DNA of 64,000 nt, from assembly GCA_008638375.1 (NCBI GenBank), contig CM018031.1:7713062-7777061 (forward strand), given 5' to 3'. Below the pieces are notes generated by a model. That model was given only the letters and a program-made list of their open reading frames with translations. It had not been told where the DNA came from and made no database searches. Positions 12,534 through 25,839 of this stretch are shown in pieces. Source of the DNA: Nyssa sinensis (lineage: Eukaryota; Streptophyta; Magnoliopsida; Cornales; Nyssaceae). The translations under genes were made by a program, and so were the position numbers. Each line of letters begins with the position of its first letter. The stretch's first letter is position 1.

Positions 12534-15500
12534 TCAGAACTTCTGGATGAAGTCATAAATTTGTTTGTTGATCTCATTAGGCTTTTCCTGCTGGATGAAG
12601 TGGGCTGTATCTTCCATTACAACTACTTCCTGCAATAATGGCACGTCTTTCTGGAACCCGCCATTATGTATATATTCCTTCATGCCTATCATATGGTAGG
12701 CCAAGTCCAAGTCCCCCACAATAAATTTTACAGGTACTTTTACCTGAGCTCCAGTCCAGGGTGCAGTGAGCTCCCAGTTTCTGGGGAAAAAAAAAGAAAA
12801 AAAAAATGCGATCAAAAGTATGTGCATGTATAAAGGCACCCAAGGGGGCGAATCCATTTACACAAAAGGGAAAAGGCAACAAAAAATCAAAGCCTATGTT
12901 TCCCTAAAAAATCCATATAAGAATTAAATACAAAGGCTTAGCTTCTTTCAACCAAAAGAAAACATAAAATATTATCTTGGAAGCTCCAAAGGGGAAGTTC
13001 CACCCCTTCAAAAGTTCTCCTATTTCTTTCCTTCCAAAGACTCCAAATGATTCAAGGAGGAGCCATCTTCAATGCAATTCTCAACTCTTTACTCACCCAA
13101 CTATTATTGATATGTGTTGTAGAATCACAATACATATTCTCGATTTCTTGAATATAGGAAACCCAACTTAAAGTTGAAATTGAACTACGCAATAAAAGAA
13201 GGCCAAGATAAATATCAAATTATGACCGGCCTAATTCAAAACCCTACCAATTCACAACCTCATTGTGTACTCAAAATTCTGGTGTCATTACACAAGCATA
13301 CTTTGAAATTGGAAAGAACAACAGGTAGTTTCGAAAAGAGATGAAACTTTAGATGATGTTGAAATCTCCAACAAAGAACACCTTCAATATCTTTAAAATT
13401 ACAAAAGATTCACAATGCTGATTGAAAACTTTAGCTTGCTGTTTAAACTAACAAGATTTAGAAATTACCAGATTTCAGATGCAAAAGATAGTTCACTCAT
13501 CAAAAAATAATAACAAAATGAAAATCTGAAAAATGAACTTACAAATCAAACATTCGGTAGTAGTTCACTCCTCCGGTGAAACCACTCTGCTCAAATTTGC
13601 TAGCATAATAATCAACATCTTCTTCTGACAACCAAGATGGCAATGTAATTGGACAATCATATGAATCTCTAAACCCTTCACCTTTAGGAAAATATAATGG
13701 ACCTGGAGTGCGGTATGTTAGGAGTTTCTTTATAACTCCTTTAACACCAACCTTGGCAAATTCAGCTTCAATATCTCCAGGTTCCTACAACATCATTAAG
13801 CAATCTATCTATCAGATATGGCATCTATGTCAAATGCAGATAAGATCTTCATGGCACCTTATGGGGATGGATCCTGAGAGATTTTGGAAGAAATCCAAAA
13901 AGAAATGGAGATGATAACATAGTTGTCATCAATGAAACCTTTTCTTATCTTCTCCAGATTCCAGAAGTTTCATATATGGATTCTCTCTGATGGGATGCAA
14001 GGTTCCAGCAGGCAGACAATTTCAAGGAATTCATATCCCCCTATGATAAGGTAGTCTACACTTTCTAAAATAGTTTGTAATTCAGGCATTGTACCTGAGG
14101 ACTAATGAGATATTCTTTTTGAAACAAAGGATGACTTTGTGCACATAGTACAAGTCTTGAAAGCAGGATATAATTATTGTAGAGGATGAATCCAATTTCA
14201 ACCACCCAAATGTAAGCTTAGTGTACAGAGGTAATGAAATGTGGGACTCAATTTCAAAGCCACAAGAGTTGTTTGTATGAAGTTTTACTAATTAAACTCA
14301 TAGAAATATTACTAATGTCAAAAGAGAATGTTATATGCAGAACAATGATGAACCAAGTAAATAGCAGCATCTGAAAATTCTCCCAAATTTGCAGTGATCA
14401 ACACAAATTAACTCATTCAAAGGATTAATTTCTTCTTTCCTTTTTATGAAGTTTTTTTTATCGGTGATGGTTTGACTTTTAAGTAGAATTTTTTGTTTTG
14501 TTCAAGTGGGAAGTTATAAAGTAATTTGAAGAATACAAGGTTAGACCCCAGAGAGAGAGAGAGACAGAGAGAGAGATGATTACATTTGAAGCATGTTGGC
14601 AATGTTTTATGATTAAGCAAGATGATTAGAAGTTATCTGAACCATTGTGGGACCCCAAGCTTCTGTTGAAGATGGCAAAATTAATGGTATTCTTTCACAG
14701 TATCATCTGTCAAAAGACTAGAAACTGAAATTCTATTCATTTAGAAATTGATCTGTTTGGATAAGTGTATTGTGTTCTCATAAACTGTTGTGAAAGCTGC
14801 AATAATGGCATTGTGGTGGTGATAGGTCGATAGTAGCAGCAGTTGCAATGGTGGTGGTAGCAGAGATTGTGGCAATCATAGTTGTAGACTTGTAGTGATG
14901 ATGATGGTAATATTTAGTAACAAGATTGTTGTGTATTGTGATGGAGGCGGTAGCAATGATGATGACAATGGTGTGCCAATTGCCTACCAATTCCATCATA
15001 TGTTTGAAATGAGCCCTTGTTCAAACAACAGTTGATTTTAAGGATTTTGGCCCTTTAAAGATGTGGAAGACTCTTGAAAGTTGAAACCCATTTCCCCATT
15101 GCCTTTCAGTCCATTTTGATTGAAGGAATTGGAAAAAAAGGATAGGATGGGAAAACGAGGGAAATGAAGGGCCTTAAAAGACCCATTTAGCTTTTATCCT
15201 AAAAGTGGGAGGAAATTGAAGGAACTGATAAGAGGGTTGATAATTATCAGGAGTAATGCTTTTGTCTCAAATCTTGGTACCAAATTGTGCATCCCAAATG
15301 ATGTGGAATTACACTATTGGTGGTAGTTTAGATGCATTATAAATATTTTGCCAATTATCTGTAGCCTCCTCATTTGGCACAAAAATTTGGGACATCTATC
15401 GCTACTTCAGTTCTGTGGTTATTTCGAAATAATTACAACCCAAGAAAAGGGATTTTTTCTAAAGTCAAAGGAAAGTAATCTCATATATGGAAAGTTACAA

Positions 15501-16422
15501 AGATGTTTCTACTTTCTACTAATGCAAATATTAAAGTAAATTTCTCACTATCTTTCATCAGTGAGTGAGAGAGTCTATAAGAATGGTTCAAAAATTTGAA
15601 GTCCATTCCAAATTCAAATTCATCTAAATTTGGACCATTTAGATGTTTTAAGTTTTCGAATGCGGGCTCAATTTCACAAATTTCCTAATAATCCTTGCTA
15701 ATTATCAACCCAATCTTCATAAAAATTCTCAAAGATTCGACTACTGTCTACATTTAAGAAATTTCTAAACAATGGATGTAATAGAAATGTCAAAAATTTA
15801 CATATAAACAGAAGCCTATACATCAAATTTGCATGTCTTCCCCTGCGGATGAAATTTAAATCAAAGATAAATTATACAGACTTCAAAGATTAGGTGTGCC
15901 TATAAATATGTATTATGTATATGTATATATGTATAGACAAGAGAGAACCTGAAATCTGCAAATGTAGAAGTCATCGCCATACAAAGCACGCATACCCTCG
16001 AGGGGCTTCATTGTAGGGTTTCTTGGAATAAACGCAACGCTCAAGTTCACCAAAGCTTTGACTCTGTCAGGTCTATACAAACACAAGTGCCACGCAAAGA
16101 ACGCTCCCCAATCATGGCCCACCACAAACACCTTGTCCTGCTCGGGCGCGATGGCATCGAGGAGTGCAACGATGTCGCCGACTACGTGGAGGGTGGTGTA
16201 ATGAGCGGGGGAGGTCGGCGCACCGGTGGTGTCGCCGTAGCCGCGGAGGTCGGGAGCCACGGCGCGGTAGCCGTGGGCGGCGAGGAAGACGATCTGGTGT
16301 CTCCAGGAGTACCAGAGCTCGGGGAAACCGTGGATGAATAGGACCAACGGACCTTGACCCTTCTCTGCAACGTGCATGGTTATGCCGTTCACACTCACTA
16401 TCTTGTGCTCTATCCCTTCCAT
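12534..16422 (-). CDS. EH-B: soluble epoxide hydrolase, alpha/beta-hydrolase fold (complete)
   Basis: Exon 1 15949-16422, exon 2 13543-13784, exon 3 12534-12780, giving 320 aa, close to the 321 aa of potato StEH1. It hydrolyses epoxides (in plants mainly fatty-acid epoxides) to vicinal diols. Plant enzymes of this type lack the N-terminal phosphatase domain of the mammalian protein, and so does this one. Visible residues: oxyanion HGFPELWYSW (31-40), nucleophile Asp104 in VGHDWGA, lid tyrosines Tyr153 (DDFYICRFQ) and Tyr234 (NYYR), Asp264 in VGDLDL and His299 in TAHFIQQ. MEGIEH is the conserved start of the family. No signal peptide is seen, so it is probably cytosolic, although the role is inferred from family. 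The 5' flank has CT/CA-rich repeats and paired TTGACT boxes. Introns are 2164 and 762 nt. Confidence 0.92.
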
Positions 16423-17535
16423 CTCTCTCTCTCTTCTCTGTAGCTAAGCGTGGAACTCTGCAAGTGAATTGTGAAAACTCTCTCTCTCTCTCTCTCACAC
16501 ACACACAAGCTGTCTGTGCAGTCAAAAGCCCGAATAGCCTTGGAAGAAATTATTTATGATCCGAAATGAATGAATAATTCTAAAATGACATGTTAGATTT
16601 ATAAAATAAAATAAAATAATCTGTAATTTTTATCAACCAACCATGCAATAAGTTCGCGTTTCTTCGGGCGGCTCCTTTTTTGTCTTTAAAGAGGAATAGT
16701 CAAGAGGTCGGACAAAACAGAAACCAGTGATTTTGACTATTGACTTTTTCTGTGGACTACAGAAAAGAAATCCGTTGGCAGGTAGTAGGAAAATAGCATA
16801 ATTACGAAAGTCTTTATATTTTTTGAAATTATATTAATATTATTTTAAAATATATTTTATTTAAAATATATTTTGATTCAATTATAAAATTAATTTATCA
16901 GATAATGTGTTAATAATTTTAATATATTTTATTTTTAAAAAAAATATGATAAATATGTCAATAAATAATCAATACTTCAATGCAATTGAGTTTGAGTTGA
17001 TGATAATTTTTTTAAATATTCTATGGATCAATAATACCAAACTATTTAAGTGAAATTGTAAAATATAAATAGCGACTATAAAATTTATCTAATTATAATA
17101 TTATCAAAAAATATAAAACTATAATTGTTTTTTTTCAAAACCATATGGTGCTCAATTGCTCCAATTCATTAGTACTCCCCATTTATCAATTTTGTGTAGT
17201 TTTAAGAAAGTACTCATTTTATTAATGTTATGATATTTTAGCAAAAGTTTATACTTACCAAAAATAAAAATAGTGTTGCATGGAGGAGTTAGGAGTTATT
17301 TTCGGCCCTCCCTAGTACTAATGCACTCTAAATGGAAATGGATTTTTCATCTTTTTTAAGTATGAAGCGGGAATAGCTAGCTCATTTGCCTTCTTGTATA
17401 TTTATTGAAACAAAGATGCAGTTGTCACACACAGTGAACATGAATCCCACTAGGGATAACAATTACTAACGTACAGGAACACACATGATCATCAACCTTC
17501 TCCAAGAAATACAACATAATAATGGGAGAAGAAAA
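16423..17535. other. Spacer between EH-B start and EH-C stop: EH-B 5' flank plus AT-rich sequence
   Basis: No gene is seen. Directly upstream of EH-B are CT-rich and CA repeats (about 16423-16508), then GTCTTTAAAGAGGAATAGTC (about 16682-16701), the same 20-mer that is amplified upstream of EH-E. From about 16800 to 17260 the sequence is extremely AT-rich. The part next to EH-C is its 3' flank. Confidence 0.7.
16733..16745 (-). promoter_or_regulatory. Paired W-box-like TTGACT motifs upstream of EH-B
   Basis: TTGACT occurs at 16733-16738 and 16740-16745, about 310 bp upstream of the EH-B ATG. TTGAC(C/T) is the core recognised by WRKY factors, which act in wound and pathogen responses. The same pair lies upstream of EH-E at 40118-40130, 40585-40597 and 44168-44180. 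Activity is inferred only. Confidence 0.4.
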
Positions 17536-20282
17536 TCAGAACTTTTGGATGAAGTCATAAATTTGTTTGTTGATCTCATTAGGCTTTTCCTGCTGGATGA
17601 AGTGGGCTGTATCTTCCATTACAACTACTTCCTGCAATAATGGCACGTCTTTCTGGAACCCACCATTATGTATATAATCCTTTGTGCCTGGCATATGGTA
17701 GGTCAAGTCCGAGTCCCCCACAATAAATTTTACAGGTACTTTTACCTGAACACTAGTCCAGGGTGCATTGAGCTCCCAGTTTCTGCCAAAAACGAAAAAA
17801 GAAAGAGTTCAGTAAAAGTATGTGCATGTATGGGCGAACCCATTTACACAAAATGGGAAAAGGCGACACAATATCAAAGCCTATGTTTCCCTAAAAAAAT
17901 CCATTTAAGAATCAAAACACAAAGGCTTAGCTTCTTCCAACCAAAAGAAAAGGTAAAACATTATCTTTTAAGCTCCATAGGGAAAGTTCCACCCCTTCAA
18001 AAGTTCCCCTATTTCTTTCCTTCCAAATGATGCAATGAGGAGCCATCATCAAGGCAATTCTCAACTCTTTTCTCACCCAACTATTATTGATATGTGTTGT
18101 AGAAAATCACAATACATATTCTCGATTTCTTGAATATAGGAAACCCAACTTAAAGTTGAACTTGAACCACACAATAAAAGAAGGCCAAGATAAATATCAA
18201 ATTATGATGGGCCTAATTCTAAACCCTACAAATTCACAACCTCATTGTGTACTCAAAATTCTGGTGCCATTACACAAGCATACTTTGAAATTGGAAAGAA
18301 CAACAGGTAGTTTGAATAGAGAAATAAAACTTTAGATGATGTTGAAATCTCCATCAAAGAACAACTTCAATATCTTTAAAATCACAAAAGATTCACTATG
18401 CTGATTGAATATTTTAGCTTGCTGTTCAAACTAACAAGATTTAGAAATTACCAGACTTCAGATGCAAAAGATAGTTCACTTATCAAAAAATAATAACAAA
18501 ATGAAAATCTGAAAAATGAACTTACAAATCAGACATTCGGTAGTAGTTCACTCCTCCAGTGAAACCACTCTGCTCAAATTTGCTAGCATAATAATCAACA
18601 TCTTCTTCTGACAACCAAGATGGCAATGTAATTGGACAATCATATGAACCTCTAAACCCTTCCCCTTTAGGAAAATATAATGGACCTGCAGTGCGGTATG
18701 TAAGGAATTTCTTTATAACTCCTTTAACACCAACCTTGGCAAATTCAGCTTCAATATCTCCAGGTTCCTACAACATCATTAAGCAATCTATCTATCAGAT
18801 ATGGCATCTATGTCAAATGCAGATAAGATCTTCATGGCAGATCATGAGAGATTTTGGGAGAAATCCAAAAAGAAATGGAGTTGGATTTAGTGTATTTCCC
18901 CAAAGAATTTTTCAAGCATCACAACATATTTGTCATCTATGAAAACTTTTGTTATCTTCTCCAGATTCCAGAAGTTTCATATATAGATTTTCTTTGATGG
19001 GATGCAAGGTTCCAGCAGGCAGAAAATTTCAAGGAATTCATACCCCCTATGATAAGGCAGTCTACACATTCAAAAATAGATTGTAATTCAGGCATTGCAC
19101 CTGAGGAGTAATGAGTTATAGGATATAATTATTGTAGAGCATGAATCCAATTTCAACCACCCAAATGTAAGCTTAGTGTACAGCGGTAATGAAAACTGAA
19201 ACTAAGGTGAAAATGCATTGTGTTCTGTGATTTGTATGAAATTTTACTAATTAAACTCATGGAAGTATTACTAATGTCAAAAGAGAGTTAGATTGTACAT
19301 GTATAGACACGTTCATGAAGGGTGAGTTTGAGGATAACACTCTTCCTGCAGCTATAACACCAAAATTGATGTGGGCGGCTAACAAAATCGGTTTCTAGAG
19401 CTTTTTAGTATTGGGCTTGTGGCTGAAATGTAGGAGAAAATATTGGGCTTTAGGGTTTGTGAAATGTACAACAAAAGGGTAAAAGTTTGAGATCTTGAAC
19501 TTAATACTTAAAAACTTAAAAGACTTTAACTGATAAACCTACTAAAAACTATACATAAAATGGCCCAATATTATAATTTGACCCAAAATATGACCCATGG
19601 TATTCAAGTATTCAACCATAACCCATACCGAACAAGTATGAGATTTACCAGAATGCCCCAACTCCAAAAGTTTAATAAAATATAAAGATAATTAAACTAT
19701 TAGCAAACTAAATCAAAGGAGATATACATATAAAAAAATCAAAGGAAATATAAAATCAAACTAAACACAACCTAAAACTTGATGCTAAGATCCAAGTGAG
19801 CCCTAGGTTGAAGTCCAACCAAGTTCTAAACTTTCATATTTTTCAATTGTGATTTTCTTGAGTTTCTTATAGACTGCAGTGAGTCCTGGGTTGAAGTCTT
19901 ACCGATTTTTAAAACTTTCATCATTATGAATTTTCTTTTCTTGAGTTTCTTATAGACTGCATAACATGCACATAAGCACATGCACACCAAATATCTAGGT
20001 AAAAACTGCTCATGCTACTTACCACGCCTTTCTATCTACCCACAAATTTCCTTCATCCTTTGGGTTCCATATGCTTAGTTACCCACCTGGATGGAGAATG
20101 TGACAAATAGAGGGTTTCATTTGGGGGGGCTATAATCCTAGCTAATAAACGAGGTGGCAAAGTTTTTGATGGTTTGACTGTAAGTTTTTTTTTATTGGTG
20201 CTGGTTTGACTTTTAAGCAGAATTTTTTTTGTTTTGTTCAAGTGGGAAGTTATAAAGTAATTGGAAGAATACAAGGTTAGAC

Positions 20283-20329
<47 letters not shown>

Positions 20330-23300
20330 TGGGTAGGGTAGAACCCAGTCTTCTTTAAGTTACAAACCTTACACTCCACTGATCAAACCATCCTCTGTCA
20401 CCTTGAATTCATCCCCACCAACCGAGCAATGTTTACTTCTTTTGTTTATGGTGCAAATGACATTCATTCTAGGAAACTATTGTGGGCCAGTCTAGTTCAT
20501 CATGCAACCATTTTTGATACTAAACCTTGGATGGTCCTGGGTGATTTTAACACTATCAGAACTACTGCTGAAAGACAAGGAGGATCTGATTACCCTGCTG
20601 AAGCCATACAGGATTTTGAAAACTGTATCAATTCCATTAAAGCCTATTGAGTTCCCCACTAAAGGCCAATGGTTTACATGGGATAATAAAAGAGAAGGCA
20701 ATGCCAACATCCTTAGCAGACTGGATAGGATTCTGGTTAATGAGCAGTGGTTGGAAACTTTTTCTGAAGTGGAGGCTGAATTTGATTCCCCAGGTGTTTC
20801 AGATCATGCTCCTGCTCTCATGTATTTTTGGCCCCAAATAAAAAAATAGGACGAAGCCTTTCAAATTCTTTGACTTTTGGATGAAGCATGACAAATTCCA
20901 AGAGACTCTTAGTCAATCTTGGTCAGTCCCCATTGTGGGTAGCCCTATGTTTCAAGCGAGTTCCAAGCGAAGAATCCTCAAACAACCCCTAAAGGACCTA
21001 AACAAGGTTTATTACAGTAATATTACCCCAGAGAACAGCTGCTGCTAAAATGGAGGTAGCCCATACTCAAGCTCAGTTGTAGGCCAATCCCGGGGACCCT
21101 GATCTTAGAGCCAAAGAAAAAGTCTGCCTTCTTCTCTATGCCCAGTAAAGTGATGCTGACGAAGCCTTTTACAAGCAAAAAGCTGGTATTAGATGGCTCC
21201 AACTTGGAGACTCAAATACTGCTTTTTTCCACAGTAAAGTCAAATGCAAGAGAGCCTGCGATAAGATCCTTAGCCTTAGAAAAACTAATGGGGAGAAAAC
21301 TGGGGATTATATTGAAGTGATTCAAGAAGCTACTGATTACTTTCAAAACCTTCTAGGCACTGAACCCCCTTCTTACCCAAACCTCAAATCCAATTTACAG
21401 TTGATGCCTCTCATCAAGCTCAACCAACAACAGCAGACAGTTTTGACAGCCCGTGACCCATGAGGAAATCAGAGCAGCTCTCTTCTCCATAAATGGAAAG
21501 AAATCCCCAGGCCCGGATGGATATCCAGAATCCTTTATCCAAAAGAATTGGAACCCGGTTGGGGCTGATGTTACTAGAGCAGTTAGTTCTTTCTTCCACA
21601 GTGGCCAGCTTTTAAAAGAATGGAATGTCACCTCCATATCTCTTATTCCTAAAGTCCAAAGTCCCAACTCTATGAAAGATTTTCGCCCTATTTCCTGTTG
21701 TACCACCCTATATAAGTGCATTTCAAGGGTGATTGTTAATCGCCTCAAGCCTTTCATGAGTTCCCTTGTCAGTAACAATCAGACAGCTTTCATTCAAGGT
21801 AGGTCTATTGCTGAGAATGTTCGGCTCATGCAAGAGTTTGTTCGAAATTATCATAGGGATAAAGGCCCTTACGATTCTTTAAAATGGGAGTTTATCATAT
21901 CTGTTCTAGAGGGTATGCAGTTTCCTCCTGTCATGCTTCAATGGATCGAACAGTGCATCACTACTCCTAAGTATTCCATTAGCCTGAATGGCTCTTTAGA
22001 AGGTTTTTTTGAAGGTAAGAAAGGTCTTAGACAAGGGGATCCATTATCCCCTTACCTCTTTATTTTGGCCATGGAAGCCTTTTCTGCTATTATGCAATGG
22101 AACATCAAGACTTATGGTTTCAAGTATCACCCTAAGTGTGATAAGTTGGCTATCTCTTTTTTGTGCTTTGCAGATGACTTATTCATCTTGTGTTCTGCTG
22201 ATCCTACCTCTCTTTCCACAATTCAAAGAGCTCTAAATGACCTTAGTTTGATATCTGGTTTAGCCCCTAACGAACAGAAGTGTGCCATTTTCTTTGCAGG
22301 GGTAAATCAGAGCATGAAAGATCTTTTCTGTCAAAACTTACACATGCAGGAAGGTTCCCTCCCTATCCACTACCTAGGTGTTCCTCTAATCTCCTCAAGG
22401 CTCTCAGCTAAGGATTGCAAGCCCTTGTTGATAAAATCACAGCCAGAGTGAAGTCTTCGACTGCTAAATCCTTATCTTATGCTGGTAGACTCCAGCTGAC
22501 TATCTCAGTTTTATTTAGTATTCGAGTTTACGGGGCTTCTATTTTTATTCTTCCAAAGAGAATCTTAAAGGACATAGAAAAGATCTTATGCTCTTTTATA
22601 TGGGCTGGTAGTGATCTCAACAGCAAGAAGACTAAAGTTAAATGGAGCTCCTTGTGCAAGCCAAAAGCATAGGGTGGTTTGGGCTTAAGGAGTTTGCCTC
22701 AGTGGAACACCGCATCCATGTTAAGACATGTGTGGGCTCTCTTTGCCTCCAAAGAATCTCTTTGGGTGATTTGGTGCCACACTTACCTACTGAAACAAAG
22801 AAGTTTTTGGTCAGTAACCCCACCAAATGATTGCTCATGGACTTGGAAAAAGTTGCTCAAGCTTAGACCTATTGCTAGAAGGTTCATCAAGCATGAGTTG
22901 GGAAATGCCCAAGACAATTTTTTCTGGTATGATGATTGGCTTCCCGGTGGCCCCTTAATTAGGAAATTCAGTTATAGAGAAATAAAGCAGTTGCACGGTT
23001 CTATTGATGCTAAAGCTTGTTCAATGTTTCAGAATCAGCAATGGCAGGAACCTCTCTACAAGAGAAGTGGACCCCCTCTGCTTACAGAAATTGCTGGAAC
23101 TGAAAGGCTCATTCCCCCCCAGCTCCTTTTAGCTCAGGGCCAAAAAGATAAAGTTAAATGGGTCTTATCGCCTGTAGGAATTTACTCTGCTAAGTGCTCT
23201 TGGCAAGTTTTGAGAAGTCAATCCCCCAAGCAGGCCTGGGCAGACATAGTTTGGTTTCCTAAGTCCATTCCTAAGTGTGCTTTCATTTTGTCGATGGTTT

Positions 23301-25839
23301 TCTTTGACAGATTGCCAACCCAAGACAAACTTGTCCGATGGGGAATTCTAAACTCAAACTCTTGTCTTCTCTGTTCCTCAGAGCCCGATTCCATCAATCA
23401 TTTATTTTTTGAATGCTCTTTCTCTAAGAATATTTGGTCCCAAGTGCTCTCTGCTTGTCTTATTCATTGAGCTCCCCCAGATGGCAAGACGACATCCATC
23501 TAAACTTGCAAACCATGAGAGGTTCTTCCTTCTTGGCCACCATAAGGAAACTGGCTTTAAACACTACGGTTTACTTCATATGGCGTGAGAGGAATGACCG
23601 TTTATGGAATATGACTGCCGACTCTGGAGATCAAATTTGGCAGAACATCTCTTTGGCCCTAAGAGTAAAAGCTGCTACTTGGAAAGAAGTAAAGCCTTCC
23701 TGTGAAAACTGGCTAATTAGCCTTCTTTGGAACCTCCCCCAGAACATTTTTCTTCAGCAATAGTATGTATGGGGGCCTTGTACTAGTGGAGGGTAGTCCT
23801 TTTCTTCCTCTTTTTTTGTGCTTTGTTCATCCTGGGGAATGCCCCTTGGTTTCTTGTAAATATCTTTTTTGTTTATAATACTTTCTCACTTACTTACCAA
23901 AAAAATATATATGTTTTATGATTAAGCAACACGATTAGAAGTTATCTAAACCGTTGTGGGACCCCAAACTTCTGTTTAAGATGGAAAAATTAATGGTATT
24001 CTTTCACAGTATCATCTATCAAAAGACTAGAGCCTGAAATCCTATTCATTTAGAAATTTATCTGTTTGAATAAGTGTATCGTGTTCTCATAAACTGTTGT
24101 GAAAACTGTAGTAATGGCATTGTGGTGGTGATAGGTCGATAGTAGCGGCGGTTGCAATGGTGGTAGTAGCAAAGATTAGTTGTAGACCTGTAGTGATGAT
24201 GATGGTACTGTTTAGTAACAAGATTGTTGTTTATTGTGATGGAGGTGGTAGCAATGATGATGACAATGGTGTGCCAATTGCCTATCAATTCATATGTTTG
24301 AAACGAGCCCTTGTTCAAACAACAGTTGATTTTAAGGATTTTGGCCCTTTAAATATGTGGAAGACTCTTGAAACCCATTTCCCCAGTCCATTTTGATAGA
24401 ATGAATTGGTGAAAAAGGATAGGAAAGGAAAAGGAGAGAAATGAAGGGTCTTAAAGACCCATTTAGCTTTTTTCTTAAAAGTGGGAGGAAATTGAAGGAA
24501 TACAAAACTTTGGGACATTTAGCATTATCTCAATTTCCCTCAAGATATCTTCGATGCATGACACATCATCTATTGTTTAATTATTTAATAATAAATACAT
24601 GATGCGTGTCATGCATCCATGACTATATTGAAGGAAATTGGAGAAAAAGTTTAATGGAGAGGATCCTAATCCCTAGCGTTACTTCAGTTTTGCATCTATT
24701 TCCAAATAATTACTATCATTCCAACCCTAGAAAATAGATTATTTCTAAAGTCAAAGGAAAGTGAGCTCATATGGAAAGTTACAAAGATGTTTCTACTTTC
24801 TACTAATGCAAATTATAAAAGTAAATTTCTCACAATCTTTCATCTAAATTTGGAACATTCAAATGTTTTAACTTTTCCAATGGGGGCTCAAATTTACAAA
24901 TTTCCTAATAATCCTTGCTAATTATCAACCCAATCTTCATGAAAACTCTGAAAGATTCAACTACGGTCTACATTAAAGAAATTTCTAAACAATGGATGTA
25001 ATAGAAATGTCTAAAAATTACATATAAACAGAAGCCTATACATCATATTAACATGTTTTCCCCCGCGGAGGAAATTTAAATCAAAGATAATTATACAGAC
25101 TACAAAGTTTAGGTGTGACTACAAAGTCCTTATATTATCATGTATTTCAAGATCGGTTTGTGTTTTTGGTTAGGGAGGATTGCCATCTTTTCTCTTGTTG
25201 TTAGATGGCCTTTCGTTGTTTATGCTGGTCTTGTATTATTTCCTCCCAGTGGGATTTTCCCATGATCTTTATAATATATCAATCGTTTCCTTTCAAAAGA
25301 AAAAGTTTAGGTGTGCCTATAAATATGTATTATGTATATGCATATATGTATAGACAAGAGAGAACCTGAAATCTGCACATGTAGTAGTCATCGCCATAGA
25401 AAGCACGAAAGCGCTCGAGGGGTTTCATTGTAGGGTTTCTCGGAATAAACGCAACGCTCAAGTTCACCAAAGCTTTGACTCTGTCGGGTCTATACAAACA
25501 CAAGTACCACGCAATGATTGCTCCCCAATCATGGCCCACCACAAACACCTTGTCCTGCTCGGGTGCGATGGCATCGAGGAGTGCAACGATGTCGCCGACC
25601 AGGTGGAGGGTGGTGTATTGGGCGGGGGAGGTCGGCGCACCGGTGGTGTCGCCGTAGCCGCGGAGGTCGGGTGCCACGGCGCGGTAGCCGTGGGCAGCGA
25701 GGTAGACGATCTGGTGTCTCCAGGAGTACCAGAGCTCGGGGAAACCGTGGATGAATAGAACCAACGGACCTTGACCTTTCTCTGCAACGTGCATGGTTAT
25801 GCCGTTCACACTTATCATCTTGTGCTCTATCCCTTCCAT
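17536..25839 (-). CDS. EH-C: soluble epoxide hydrolase with a LINE in intron 1 (complete)
   Basis: Exon 1 25366-25839, exon 2 18526-18767, exon 3 17536-17782, giving 320 aa. Exon lengths match EH-B exactly, and all GT-AG borders are kept. Asp104 (GHDWGA), Tyr153 (DDYYMCRFQ), Tyr234 (NYYR), Asp264 and His299 are present. Two oddities next to the active site: the usual VGDLDL reads VGDSDL, and TAPWTG reads NAPWTS at the start of exon 3. Intron 1 is 6598 nt and contains a 3.6-kb LINE (20327-23905), a 184-bp LINE 3' fragment (25118-25301) and a small stem-loop element. Splicing over this intron is expected because the borders are intact, but transcription is not shown. Its partner in unit 2 is EH-F. 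Confidence 0.88.
20284..20326. repeat. GA microsatellite at the 5' border of the LINE in EH-C
   Basis: An uninterrupted GA run of about 43 nt ends exactly where LINE sequence begins. EH-B and EH-E carry a shorter, interrupted GA run at the same intron position without a LINE, so the run predates the insertion. Confidence 0.85.
20327..23905 (+). mobile_element. 5'-truncated L1-like LINE in EH-C intron 1 (degenerate copy 1)
   Basis: Domains in order: C-terminal half of the AP endonuclease (about 20345-20847, with GDFNTIRTTAERQGG, LDRILVNEQW and SDHAPAL), reverse transcriptase (about 21450-22660, with GKKSPGPDGYP, QTAFIQGRSI, KGLRQGDPLSPYLF and FADD), and a zf-RVT region (about 23190-23470, with RLPTQDKL and C-x2-C...HLFFEC). 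ORF1 and the endonuclease N-terminus are absent. The frame is broken several times (for example a 1-nt insertion near 20648), and a stop lies in the first endonuclease codons. Compared with the copy at 48131-51743, 36 nt are deleted after DKGP (about 21869), removing RT motif A with its catalytic Asp. The 3' end is TTACC plus a short A-run. It lies antisense to EH-C. Confidence 0.93.
24553..24617. repeat. 65-bp stem-loop element in EH-C intron 1
   Basis: Arms GATGCATGACACATCAT (24553-24569) and the reverse complement of 24599-24617 pair with a 2-nt bulge around an AT-rich loop. The same element is at about 52393-52457 in EH-F and is absent from EH-B and EH-E. Possibly a very short MITE remnant. 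Confidence 0.6.
25118..25301 (+). mobile_element. Short LINE 3'-end fragment with target-site duplication
   Basis: The insert is flanked by direct repeats AAAGTTTAGGTGTG (25104-25117 and 25302-25315). EH-B and EH-E have the single-copy empty site. The insert ends in TTTCAAAAGAAAA, with a G/T-rich body typical of plant LINE 3' ends, and has no coding capacity. It belongs to a different LINE from the larger element in the same intron. Confidence 0.65.
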
